A stretch of 14,103 bases of DNA, from contig DQCI01000223.1 of the NCBI GenBank assembly GCA_003545125.1, positions 28,387 to 42,489 on the forward strand, read 5' to 3'. The stretch comes from Paracoccaceae bacterium. GTDB lineage: Bacteria > Pseudomonadota > Alphaproteobacteria > Rhodobacterales > Rhodobacteraceae. The notes beneath the pieces were generated by a model. It was given only the letters and a program-made list of their open reading frames with translations, made no database searches and had not been told where the DNA came from. Positions 1-7,014 of this stretch are shown one piece after another; positions within the stretch are counted from its first letter, which is position 1; each line of letters opens with the position of its first letter. Position numbers and translations under genes: made by a program.

Positions 1-377
1 CGTTCCACCGCCGTCACCAGCGCGTCGACCGCGTAGATGTCCATCGCGTTGCCGACCATCGGGATCATGATCTGGTCGAGCCGGTTGGAGCCGTTCTCGA
101 GCAGTTCGACCACGTCCTTGTACCACCAGGGCGTGTCGAGCCCGTTGATCCGGACACTGAGGTATTTGTTGCCCCAGTCGACGTCATGGGTGGCGGCGAT
201 GATGTTCGCCCGCGCGGTGTCTTTGTCGCTTGGTGCCACGCTGTCTTCGAGGTCGAGGTTGACCACGTCGGCGGTGGAGGCGGCCATCTTTTCGAACAGT
301 TCCGGGCGTGAGCCTGGCCCGAACAGCTGGCAGCGATTGGGACGGGCGGGCGCGGGCGGTTGCGGGCGGAACGACAT
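1..377 (-). CDS. mcl1: L-malyl-CoA/beta-methylmalyl-CoA lyase, N-terminal part (cut by window edge)
   Basis: This is the first 125 codons of a HpcH/HpaI (CitE-like) aldolase that runs off the left edge. The start ATG (complement of 375-377) has GGAGG five nt upstream. The N-terminus MSFRPQPPAPARPNRCQLFG, followed by GPGSR and LDLEDSVAP, matches the Rhodobacter Mcl1 type. The conserved substrate-contact Arg appears as R76 in SVRINGLDT. The Mg-binding Glu and Asp of the family lie beyond the edge. Members cleave malyl-CoA to acetyl-CoA and glyoxylate, and beta-methylmalyl-CoA to propionyl-CoA and glyoxylate, in the ethylmalonyl-CoA pathway and related C2 assimilation. Oddity: residue 107 is Met in IPMVG, where I expect Lys (IPKVG). 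The gene is divergent from dgcN. Family assignment is secure; the exact substrate range is inferred. Confidence 0.9.
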   Translation of the reverse strand, partial: MSFRPQPPAPARPNRCQLFGPGSRPELFEKMAASTADVVNLDLEDSVAPSDKDTARANIIAATHDVDWGNKYLSVRINGLDTPWWYKDVVELLENGSNRLDQIMIPMVGNAMDIYAVDALVTAVE

Positions 378-494
378 GGGGGCCTCCGTGCTTTCGGGCG
401 TTCGGTGTGCAAGTTTGTTTCGTATTTTCTCATCCGAGAGATAGATAGTTGCGCCTAGCAGGGCAAGACGAATCTCGCAGCCGCAGCGACGATT

Positions 495-511
495 TTGCGG
501 CAATGCAGCAT
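495..511. promoter_or_regulatory. Two abutting short palindromes in the mcl1/dgcN divergent region
   Basis: TTGC-G-GCAA (495-503) and ATGC-A-GCAT (503-511) share base 503 and sit roughly midway between two divergent genes. The symmetry is visible, and the position suits a transcription-factor site serving either gene. A role is only inferred, because palindromes with 4-bp arms are common by chance. Confidence 0.2.
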
Positions 512-597
512 TCCCGGAGGGAGATCTATCGTCAAATTCGCTATCTGTGAAAGATCCTTCGAAAATTGTCGAGTTGAGCGCCCGGACTTGCGAGAAT

Positions 598-618
598 ATC
601 GCCCGTTCTCCGGGCGAT
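598..618 (+). promoter_or_regulatory. Hairpin in the dgcN leader
   Basis: ATCGCCCG and CGGGCGAT form a perfect 8-bp stem around the loop TTCTC. The structure ends 14 nt before the dgcN Shine-Dalgarno GGAGG (633-637). There is no T-run after it, so it is not a classical terminator. It could be an operator or a 5'-UTR structure. No riboswitch class is recognised. Confidence 0.4.
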
Positions 619-642
619 CCTGCGCCAAACCCGGAGGCACAC

Positions 643-1647
643 ATGATCGAAACCCCCTATCTTCTCTTCCTCGGCGACGCGCCGGATGGGCTCGCGGCCA
701 AGGTGGCGCAGGGCATCAAGGATTGGCGGCCGGACAACGCCGTCGGCCAGTATCGCATGGAAGGCTGCAAGGCCGATCTGCGGCTGCCAGACATGACGCT
801 TGCCGAGGCGAAGGCCGCGGGCGCGAAGACCCTGGTGATCGGAGTGGCCAACCGCGGTGGCGTGATCAGCCCGGCGTGGAAGAAGGTGTTGGTGACGGCA
901 CTGGAAGAGGGGTTCGACCTCGCCTCCGGCCTGCACAACCTGCTCAGCGACGAGCCTGACCTCGCGGCGGTGGCCGAGGCGACCGGGCGGGCCCTGCACG
1001 ACGTGCGCGTGCCCGAGGTGAAGTACCCGATCGCAAACGGCGTCAAGCGCAGCGGCAAGCGCGTGCTCGCCGTCGGGACCGACTGCTCGGTTGGCAAGAT
1101 GTATACCGGGTTGGCGATGGACCGGGAAATGAATGCGCGCGGGCTGAAGTCGAGCTTCAGGGCCACCGGCCAGACTGGCATTCTGATCACCGGCAACGGC
1201 GTGCCGCTCGACGCGGTAGTGGCCGATTTCATGGCCGGCGCAGTGGAATGGCTGACGCCGGACAACGACGAGGATCACTGGGACCATATCGAGGGCCAGG
1301 GCAGCCTGTTCCACGTTTCCTTCTCGGGTGTGACCATGGCACTGATCCACGGCGGCCAGCCAGACGCGCTGATCCTCGCCCACGAGCCGACCCGGGAGCA
1401 TATGCGGGGGTTGCCCGGCTATGCGCTGCCGTCGCTGGAAGCGCTGCGCGACACGGCCCTGCCGCTGGCCAGTGTGGCAAATCCGGCGTGCCAGGTGGTC
1501 GCTGTCTCGGTCAACACCGCCGCCATGTCAGAGGACGAGGCGACGGCCTATCTCGCTGAAATCGAGACGCGCATGGGCCTGCCGGCGACCGACCCGTTCC
1601 GCTACGGGGCGGCAAAGCTGGTGGATGCGCTGGTGGCGTTGAGCTAA
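643..1647 (+). CDS. dgcN: D-glutamate N-acetyltransferase DgcN (DUF1611 family)
   Basis: The protein has 334 aa, the full size expected for DUF1611. The ATG at 643 is chosen because GGAGG lies at 633-637; an in-frame GTG at 547 has no such site. The N-terminal half (about 1-125) is a Rossmann-like region (TLVIGVANRGG). The C-terminal half carries a P-loop-like GTDCSVGKM (135-143) and ATGQTGILITG. DgcN is known from marine Proteobacteria as the acetyl-CoA-dependent enzyme that converts D-glutamate to N-acetyl-D-glutamate, the first step of a D-Glu catabolic route. Assignment rests on family resemblance plus the adjoining dgcA and D-amino-acid transaminase genes. It is soluble, with no signal peptide, and is the first gene of a three-gene operon. 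Older annotations call it DUF1611 or a NAD-dependent epimerase-like protein. Confidence 0.88.
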   Translation: MIETPYLLFLGDAPDGLAAKVAQGIKDWRPDNAVGQYRMEGCKADLRLPDMTLAEAKAAGAKTLVIGVANRGGVISPAWKKVLVTALEEGFDLASGLHNLLSDEPDLAAVAEATGRALHDVRVPEVKYPIANGVKRSGKRVLAVGTDCSVGKMYTGLAMDREMNARGLKSSFRATGQTGILITGNGVPLDAVVADFMAGAVEWLTPDNDEDHWDHIEGQGSLFHVSFSGVTMALIHGGQPDALILAHEPTREHMRGLPGYALPSLEALRDTALPLASVANPACQVVAVSVNTAAMSEDEATAYLAEIETRMGLPATDPFRYGAAKLVDALVALS

Positions 1648-1718
1648 CGTCGATGTGAAATCGGGGTCCAGCCCCCCAATCCCCCAGGAGCAGTGTTGCC
1701 AAGATGAAGGAGCATGGG

Positions 1719-2684
1719 ATGCGCATGACCGTCACCGAGGAGCGGTTCCCGCTGGCAGAGGTGTTCACCATTTCGCGTGGGTCGAAGACCGAGGCGGCCG
1801 TGCTGACGGTGACCGTCGAGGACGGGGGCGCGAAGGGCCGGGGCGAATGTGTGCCCTATGCGCGCTACGGCGAGACGCTTACAAGCGTGACGGCGGAAAT
1901 CGACGGGCTGCCGGAGCGGTTCACACGCGCGGAGCTGCAGGCGCTGCTGCCGGCCGGCGCCGCGCGCAACGCGGTCGATTGCGCGCTGTGGGATCTCGAA
2001 GCGAAACAGGCGGGAAAACGGGCCTGGGAGGTGGCGGGGCTCGCGGCACCGGGGCCGGAGATCACCGCCTACACGCTGTCTCTGGGCACGCCGGAGGAGA
2101 TGCGCGCGAAGGCGGCGGAGCACGGCCACCGGCCGCTCCTGAAGATCAAGCTCGGTACGCCCGACGACATGGCCCGGCTGGAAGCGGTGCGGGCTGGCGC
2201 ACCGACATCGCGGATCATCGTCGACGCCAACGAGGGCTGGAGCGCTGAAGTCTATGCCGATCTCGCGCCGCATCTCGTGCGCCTGGGCGTCGCGCTGGTG
2301 GAACAGCCTCTTCCCGCAGGGGACGACGAGGCGCTAATGGGGCTCGAGCGCCCGGTGCCGGTCTGTGCCGACGAATCGTGTCACGACCGGACGAGCCTCA
2401 TGGGGCTCAAGGGCAAATACGACATGGTGAACATCAAGCTCGACAAGACCGGCGGGCTCACCGAGGCGTTGGCGCTCAAACAGGCCGCCCTGGCCGATGG
2501 CTTTAGTATCATGGTTGGCTGTATGGTGGGCAGCTCGCTCGCGATGGCGCCCGCCGTCCTGGTGGCGCAAGGCGCGTTGGTAACGGACCTTGACGGCCCC
2601 CTGCTTCTCGCCCAAGACCGGGCCGAACCTTTGGGGTATGACGAAGCCGGGGTGCATCCGCCAAGCGCGGCACTCTGGGGTTAG
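1719..2684 (+). CDS. dgcA: N-acetyl-D-glutamate racemase DgcA (enolase superfamily, dipeptide-epimerase-like)
   Basis: The protein has 321 aa. Start 1719 is preferred because AAGGAG (1707-1712) is six nt upstream. In-frame ATGs at 1704 and 1725 are less well placed, and the family usually opens MxxTVxxExFPL as here. Enolase-superfamily residues are visible: the catalytic K-x-K pair K142/K144 (LLKIKLG), metal ligands D169 (VDANEGW), E195 (VEQPLP) and D218 (CADES), and the opposite-face lysine K243 (LDKTGG). These are the landmarks of the L-Ala-D/L-Glu epimerase group. With DgcN immediately upstream, the likely reaction is N-acetyl-D-Glu to N-acetyl-L-Glu, which can re-enter glutamate or arginine metabolism. 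A plain dipeptide epimerase acting on murein dipeptides is the main alternative. Confidence 0.87.
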   Translation: MRMTVTEERFPLAEVFTISRGSKTEAAVLTVTVEDGGAKGRGECVPYARYGETLTSVTAEIDGLPERFTRAELQALLPAGAARNAVDCALWDLEAKQAGKRAWEVAGLAAPGPEITAYTLSLGTPEEMRAKAAEHGHRPLLKIKLGTPDDMARLEAVRAGAPTSRIIVDANEGWSAEVYADLAPHLVRLGVALVEQPLPAGDDEALMGLERPVPVCADESCHDRTSLMGLKGKYDMVNIKLDKTGGLTEALALKQAALADGFSIMVGCMVGSSLAMAPAVLVAQGALVTDLDGPLLLAQDRAEPLGYDEAGVHPPSAALWG

Positions 2685-2693
2685 GAGAGCACC

Positions 2694-3557
2694 ATGAGCC
2701 GCACCGTGTATGTCAACGGAGACTACCTTCCCGAGGAAGAGGCGACGATCTCGATCTTCGACCGCGGCTTCCTGATGGCCGACGGGGTCTATGAAGTGAC
2801 CTCCGTGCTGGGCGGCAAGCTGATCGATTTCGAAGGCCACGCGGCGCGGCTCGCCCGCTCGCTCGCCGAGCTCGACATGGTCGCTCCGATCTCCCACGAG
2901 GATCTGCTGGCGGCCCATCGGGAGCTTGTCGCGAAGAACGACATCGACAATGGCCTCGTCTATCTTCAGGTCACCCGGGGCAGCGCGGGCGACCGCGACT
3001 TCGCCTTTCCCGATCCGGAGACGGTGCCTGGCACGGTGGTGATGTTCACCCAGTCGAAGCCGGACCTTCTCGAGAGCGCCGTCGCCACCACGGGCATCAG
3101 GGTGATCTCGGTGCCCGACCTGCGCTGGCACCGGCGCGACATCAAGACGGTGCAGCTTCTCTACCCGTCGATGGGCAAGATGGCGGCCAAGGCCGCGGGC
3201 GCCGGAGACGCCTGGTTCGTCGAGGATGGCAAGGTAACCGAGGGCACCTCGAACAACGCCTATATCGTCAAGGGCAGCAAGATCGTCACCCGCGAACTGT
3301 CGAACGACATCCTGCACGGGATCACCCGGTCCGCGGTGCTGCGCTACGCCGCCGAGGCCCAGATGGAGGTCGAGGAACGCGCCTTTACCATCAGTGAGGC
3401 GCAATCGGCGGACGAGGCTTTCGTGACCTCCGCCACCACCTTCGTTACCCCGGTGATCGAGGTCGACGGTGCCGCGCTCGGCGACGGCACACCCGGCCCG
3501 GTCGCCAAGCGGCTCAGGGAGCTCTACATCGAGGAAAGCCTGAAAACGGCTGTCTGA
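2694..3557 (+). CDS. dat: D-amino-acid transaminase (PLP class IV)
   Basis: The protein has 287 aa and is complete. Its start is nine nt after the dgcA stop, and the AGGAG overlaps that stop codon, so translation is probably coupled. Fold-type IV features are seen: the N-terminal VNGDYLPEEEATISIFDRGF, the PLP lysine K151 in RRDIKTVQLLYPSMGK, and E183 in VTEGTSNN, which should contact the pyridine nitrogen. The RRDIKT..L form and the DRGFLMADGVYEV start favour D-alanine/D-amino-acid aminotransferase over the branched-chain enzyme. The reaction is D-amino acid plus 2-oxoglutarate to 2-oxo acid plus D-glutamate. In this operon it would feed D-Glu to DgcN and DgcA. Being last, it is followed by a strong terminator. 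Confidence 0.88.
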   Translation: MSRTVYVNGDYLPEEEATISIFDRGFLMADGVYEVTSVLGGKLIDFEGHAARLARSLAELDMVAPISHEDLLAAHRELVAKNDIDNGLVYLQVTRGSAGDRDFAFPDPETVPGTVVMFTQSKPDLLESAVATTGIRVISVPDLRWHRRDIKTVQLLYPSMGKMAAKAAGAGDAWFVEDGKVTEGTSNNAYIVKGSKIVTRELSNDILHGITRSAVLRYAAEAQMEVEERAFTISEAQSADEAFVTSATTFVTPVIEVDGAALGDGTPGPVAKRLRELYIEESLKTAV

Positions 3558-3569
3558 CGTGGGCACCGG

Positions 3570-3592
3570 CCGGGGCTGAACGCCCCGGTTTT
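3570..3592 (+). terminator. Intrinsic terminator of the dgcN-dgcA-dat operon
   Basis: CCGGGGC and GCCCCGG make a perfect 7-bp GC stem around the loop TGAAC, directly followed by TTTT and a pyrimidine-rich run. It begins 13 nt after the transaminase stop, which separates this operon from the OmpA-family gene. Confidence 0.88.
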
Positions 3593-3688
3593 CCTCCGTG
3601 ACAATATCACCCGGCTTTTTCCCCTTGTCTTGACCCTGGCGCTTTGACCTTTTGAGGGCGCTGGCTTGAGAAAGCATTGGGGGAAATC

Positions 3689-5137
3689 ATGAGCAAGGGC
3701 CTGGGCGCACTTGTCTTCGTTGCCGGGGTTGCAGGCCTCACATTCTGGGGCGCGAAGGTACATGCCGTTTCGATGGAAGACGAGATTGCCGCGGCATCGG
3801 GTGCCGTGGCAACCAAACACGTGCATCCGCTCGACATTCGGGTGAGCGGCCGCGACATCACCGGAACCGGGATCGCCGACACCGAAGCGGAACTGGTGGC
3901 AATACGAGAAGAGCTTGACGGGCTGCGCGGCCGCCGGGTGTTGAACGTGGAAGGCATCTCCGTTCTCCCGCAGGTCGAGCCCTACGAGACGGCGCTCGCG
4001 AAAGGCGTGGACGGTCGGATCGAAGCCCAGGGCTACGCGCCCACCGAGGCGGCGAAGGCGGCGCTCGGCCAGGCGGGCCTTCCGGTTGAAAACCTCGCGC
4101 TCGCGTCCGGCGCGCCCGCCGGTTGGGCGGATGCGGTGAGCGCTGGTGCGGCAGCACTTGCCCCGCTCGCCTCCGGCAGCTTCGCGGTGACCGGTGACAC
4201 GCTCACCCTCGAAGGCACCGCCGCGACCCCGGTCGAGGACGAGGCCGCCCGCGCGGCGCTGGATGTGCCGGGCGATTTCGAGACGGTGGTTGCCGTTGAG
4301 GTCGCCGATCCGGGCATCGTCGATTTCTCGCTCGACTATGGCGCCGAGACTGGGTTCAGCCTGGACGGGATCGTTCCCGAGGGCTTCGGCGCCGAGGAAT
4401 TCGCCGCAGCACTCGGCACGGATGTGTCGGTCGGTACGCTGGACACCACCTACGCCGAACTGCCCGGGCTCGACACCGCGCTGTCCGGGCTCGGCCCTGT
4501 GCTGGGCCAGGTCGAGACGCTCACGGTCGCCGGCGGCAACGACGGTCTTGCCGCCGAGGCCGAAGCGCTGGCCGGGCTCGATACGCAAGCCGTGACCGGC
4601 GCACTGGGCCGCGCTTTCGGGCCGGAAGTGGCCCTCACGGTCAGCGCCGCCGCGCCGCCGCCGGAGGATGGGACCGAACGACAGAACCCGGTGACCGGCA
4701 TCCGCCAGATTGCCCATGGCGGCGGCTGGCTCACCCTGCCCGAAGGCTTGGAAGAACCGACCGCCGATCTCTGCGCCGAGAGGGCGATGGAACGGGTGGC
4801 GGTGTCGCCAATCCGGTTTGTCACCGGGTCCGCGGAGCTCGATCCGGCGTCAATTGCGATCATCGACGAGCTGGCGGGGATCCTGAACCTTTGCACCCGC
4901 GGTCCCGGCATGTTCGTGACCATCGGTGGGCACACGGATAGCGAGGGTGACAACGATGCCAACTACGTGCTGTCGGCGCAACGCGCCCGCGCGGTGAAGG
5001 GCGCGCTGGCCGCCCGCGGCGTGCCGTCCGGCCGGATGATCCCGATCGGGTACGGCGAGACCGAGCCGGTGGCAGACAACGAAACAGAAGAAGGACGGGC
5101 GCTGAACCGGCGCACCACCTTCACATGGCCCAACTGA
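3689..5137 (+). CDS. OmpA-family envelope protein with BON-like repeats
   Basis: The protein has 482 aa from ATG 3689 (GGGGGA just upstream). Residues 1-26 form a signal peptide or anchor ending VHA, which could be cleaved. The middle (about 45-330) is Ala/Gly/Glu-rich and acidic, with repeated beta-alpha-beta-type segments resembling BON modules (DIRVSGRDITGTG, VTGDTLTLEGTA); this part is less certain. The C-terminus (about 365-482) is a classic OmpA peptidoglycan-binding domain: GHTDSEG (414-420, D417), LSAQRARAV, GYGETEP and GRALNRR (469-475). The Asp and Arg of that domain are known to hold the diaminopimelate side chain, so the protein should link peptidoglycan to a membrane. Its partner downstream starts 25 nt away with its own AAGGAG. 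A beta-barrel is not evident. The exact role is unknown. Confidence 0.85.
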   Translation: MSKGLGALVFVAGVAGLTFWGAKVHAVSMEDEIAAASGAVATKHVHPLDIRVSGRDITGTGIADTEAELVAIREELDGLRGRRVLNVEGISVLPQVEPYETALAKGVDGRIEAQGYAPTEAAKAALGQAGLPVENLALASGAPAGWADAVSAGAAALAPLASGSFAVTGDTLTLEGTAATPVEDEAARAALDVPGDFETVVAVEVADPGIVDFSLDYGAETGFSLDGIVPEGFGAEEFAAALGTDVSVGTLDTTYAELPGLDTALSGLGPVLGQVETLTVAGGNDGLAAEAEALAGLDTQAVTGALGRAFGPEVALTVSAAAPPPEDGTERQNPVTGIRQIAHGGGWLTLPEGLEEPTADLCAERAMERVAVSPIRFVTGSAELDPASIAIIDELAGILNLCTRGPGMFVTIGGHTDSEGDNDANYVLSAQRARAVKGALAARGVPSGRMIPIGYGETEPVADNETEEGRALNRRTTFTWPN

Positions 5138-5162
5138 GCGCGGCCGGGGAAAGGAGAGACAC

Positions 5163-5945
5163 ATGTTTCAGGAATGGGGATTTCTGATCAGCGAGATGCT
5201 TCTGCTGATCATCCTTGCGGCGCTGCTCGGGCTGCTTGTCGGTTGGATCATCTGGGGGCGGCGCAGCGGCGACGTTCAGGGGGTCGAGCGGCTCAGGGCC
5301 GATCTCGAGAAATGCCGGACCGACGCTAAGGCCTGCCAGGCCGATCTTGCGCGCTGCCGCGGGGATTTGAAATCGGCGAAGGCGGATCTCGACACCTGCC
5401 AGGCAGAGCGGGCGGAGAAGGACAAGCGCATCGCCGAGCTTGAGCGCGAGGTCGAAAAGGCCGAGGCGCTCGCCGAAGCGGCCGAGGTGGCGGCGATGGA
5501 AGCCGCGGCGGAATCGGTCGCAGTGGCCGAGGCGGTCGAGGCCGACCACGGCGCGCATCCGGTGCATCCGGCGGTTGCGGTCGCGTCCGAACCGGTCAGC
5601 GATTCAGACGCGAAGGATTACGATGGTGACGGCGTGGTCGAGGGGACCGACGAGGGCGTGAAGCCCGCGACGCTCGCCGCGGCCCGAGGTGGCGTGCCGG
5701 ACGATCTGAAACAGATCAAGGGGATCGGGCCGAAGCTCGAAATCCTGTGCAACGAGCTTGGGTTCTTCCACTTCGACCAGGTTGCCGCCTGGACCGCGGA
5801 CGAAGTCGCCTGGGTCGACGCCAACCTCAAGGGGTTCAAGGGCCGAGTCAGCCGCGACAACTGGGTTGAGCAGGCCAAGGTTCTGGCCGCAGGCGGCACC
5901 ACCGCGTTTTCGAACAAGGTGAAGAAAGGCGGCGTCTACGAATGA
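5163..5945 (+). CDS. Membrane-anchored coiled-coil protein with C-terminal helix-hairpin-helix domain
   Basis: The protein has 260 aa, with AAGGAG at 5151-5156. One transmembrane helix (about 12-31, LLLIILAALLGLLVGW) is followed by GRR, which places the rest in the cytoplasm by the positive-inside rule. Residues 40-115 are a charged coiled coil with Cys at 51, 58, 65 and 79, all in one heptad position. A low-complexity Ala/Glu/Val linker follows. Then comes an EF-hand-like loop DYDGDGVVEGTD (152-163). Residues 177-250 are a helix-hairpin-helix domain (PDDLKQIKGIGPKLEILCNE) of the kind often appended to NADH dehydrogenase subunit E or L21-like proteins in this group and in DNA-binding proteins. 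It is co-transcribed with the OmpA-family gene. Function is not established; linking DNA or another partner to the membrane is only a guess. Confidence 0.82.
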   Translation: MFQEWGFLISEMLLLIILAALLGLLVGWIIWGRRSGDVQGVERLRADLEKCRTDAKACQADLARCRGDLKSAKADLDTCQAERAEKDKRIAELEREVEKAEALAEAAEVAAMEAAAESVAVAEAVEADHGAHPVHPAVAVASEPVSDSDAKDYDGDGVVEGTDEGVKPATLAAARGGVPDDLKQIKGIGPKLEILCNELGFFHFDQVAAWTADEVAWVDANLKGFKGRVSRDNWVEQAKVLAAGGTTAFSNKVKKGGVYE

Positions 5946-5981
5946 CGCGCCCGGGGTCCGGCCGCGGCCTGTACCTCGTCC

Positions 5982-6022
5982 CCCCGCCCGGCCTCCCTCG
6001 TGGCCGGGCGGGGAACTATTTT
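5982..6022 (+). terminator. Strong stem-loop terminator after the OmpA/HhH operon
   Basis: A perfect 12-bp stem, CCCCGCCCGGCC with GGCCGGGCGGGG, surrounds the 8-nt loop TCCCTCGT. TTTT follows at 6019-6022, after a five-base offset. It lies between convergent genes. The T-run fits termination of the plus-strand operon; the minus side lacks one. Confidence 0.75.
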
Positions 6023-6041
6023 CACGGATAGGCGGTCGGCC

Positions 6042-6833
6042 TCACCCGAACCGCCAACTCGACGCGGTAACGCCGCCGAACACCATCTCTTGGGTGTAGA
6101 CCCGGGTCGCGACCGCGTCCTCTGCGGCGCCGAGTGCGGCAAAGAGTGGCACGAGGTGGTCTTCGCGCGCGTGGCAGGTGCGCGCGTGCGGGGCGCTTTC
6201 CCAGTCGATCAGCCGCGCGGTGCGTTCCGCCATCGGTCGCGCCAATGTTTCGCCGAGCCAGGCGTCGAACGCTTCCGAGGGCACCCGCGCGTCCGGTCCG
6301 AACAGCCGCAGATTGTGGTAGCTGAGGCCTGAGCCGATGATCACCACGCCTGCGTCGCGCAAGGGCGCGAGCGCGCGGCCGAGCCGGAAATGGTCGGCCG
6401 GATCGTAGCTCTCCAGCATCGAGACCTGGAAGACCGGCACATCCGCCTGCGGATACATGACATAGGCCGGCACGAAGGTGCCGTGGTCGTAGCCTTGGGT
6501 GTCATCCAGCGCGACGGGAAGGCCCGCCTCGGCGATCAGCTGCGCTGCCTTCTCGGCAAGCTCCGGCGCACCGGGGGCCGGGTAGGTGATCTCGTAGGTA
6601 TGTGGCGGGAAGTTGGAATAGTCGTAGACCATCGGCGGGCGGGCGCCGTGCATGACCCGCACCTCCGGCGCTTCCCAATGCCCCGAGATCATCAGGGCGG
6701 CCGCGGGCGGTTCGGGCAGTTGGGAGGGGAGCGCTGCGAGGCTCTCTTCCAACGGCGCCAACGCCGCGCGCATGTCGTCGATCCAGGGCCAGGGGCCGCC
6801 GCCGTGGGAGATGAAATAGGTGGGTTGGCGCAT
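6042..6833 (-). CDS. 4,5-DOPA-extradiol-type dioxygenase (LigB/YgiD family)
   Basis: The protein has 263 aa and is complete, the usual size for the class III extradiol ring-cleavage subfamily that includes E. coli YgiD and plant DODA. Expected residues are present: metal-ligand histidines H10 (FISHGGG), H52 (ISGHWE) and H226 (HAREDH), plus the catalytic His H117 in GYDHGTFVP and H173 in GSGLSYHNL. The start ATG (complement 6831-6833) has an AAAGGA-like site upstream. The family opens catechol-type rings using Fe(II) or binds Zn; the natural bacterial substrate is usually unknown. It stands alone as a minus-strand gene between two plus-strand units. No regulator gene is adjacent. Family is firm, substrate is not. 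Confidence 0.9.
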   Translation of the reverse strand: MRQPTYFISHGGGPWPWIDDMRAALAPLEESLAALPSQLPEPPAAALMISGHWEAPEVRVMHGARPPMVYDYSNFPPHTYEITYPAPGAPELAEKAAQLIAEAGLPVALDDTQGYDHGTFVPAYVMYPQADVPVFQVSMLESYDPADHFRLGRALAPLRDAGVVIIGSGLSYHNLRLFGPDARVPSEAFDAWLGETLARPMAERTARLIDWESAPHARTCHAREDHLVPLFAALGAAEDAVATRVYTQEMVFGGVTASSWRFG

Positions 6834-6896
6834 CTGTGGGGATCCTTTCCGCGTGTGTCACAAGGATAGGCTCGCGAAAATGCGCACGGAAGTCGC

Positions 6897-6913
6897 GATC
6901 AAATAACATGATC
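6897..6913. promoter_or_regulatory. GATCA-N7-TGATC inverted repeat upstream of the dioxygenase
   Basis: Two 5-bp arms, GATCA and TGATC, flank AATAACA, an AT-rich patch in GC-rich DNA about 65 nt upstream of the dioxygenase start. The spacing suits a LysR- or GntR-like dimer site. This is inference from symmetry and AT content only. Confidence 0.25.
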
Positions 6914-7014
6914 TGTGCAGAAAGGCACAAGAGCGCCGCAAATCCTCCTGATCGACGCCCGCGATTTGCCGGTTTCATCCAGCAGGGTGACGGCAGAAAG
7001 ACAGGAGCACCGGG

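Noticed and set aside
547..642. Extended N-terminus for DgcN from GTG 547
   Set aside because: There is no ribosome-binding site, the extension includes the leader hairpin, and the family starts at the MIETPYLLFLGD-type segment.
1663..1675. GGGG/CCCC possible terminator between dgcN and dgcA
   Set aside because: The stem is only 4 bp with no T-run, and the C-rich tract that follows leads straight to the dgcA ribosome-binding site; the genes look like one operon.
2334..3677. 447-codon minus-strand open frame across the D-amino-acid transaminase
   Set aside because: It is antisense to a clear class IV transaminase and crosses the operon terminator. Composition is that of a shadow frame.
3598..3688. 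Promoter for the OmpA-family gene (TTGACC and neighbouring boxes)
   Set aside because: Several -35-like TTGAC strings exist, but no convincing -10 lies at proper spacing, so no promoter is called.
3524..4717. 397-codon minus-strand open frame across the OmpA-family gene
   Set aside because: It is antisense to a protein with a canonical OmpA domain, has no recognisable motif and runs through the 3570 terminator.
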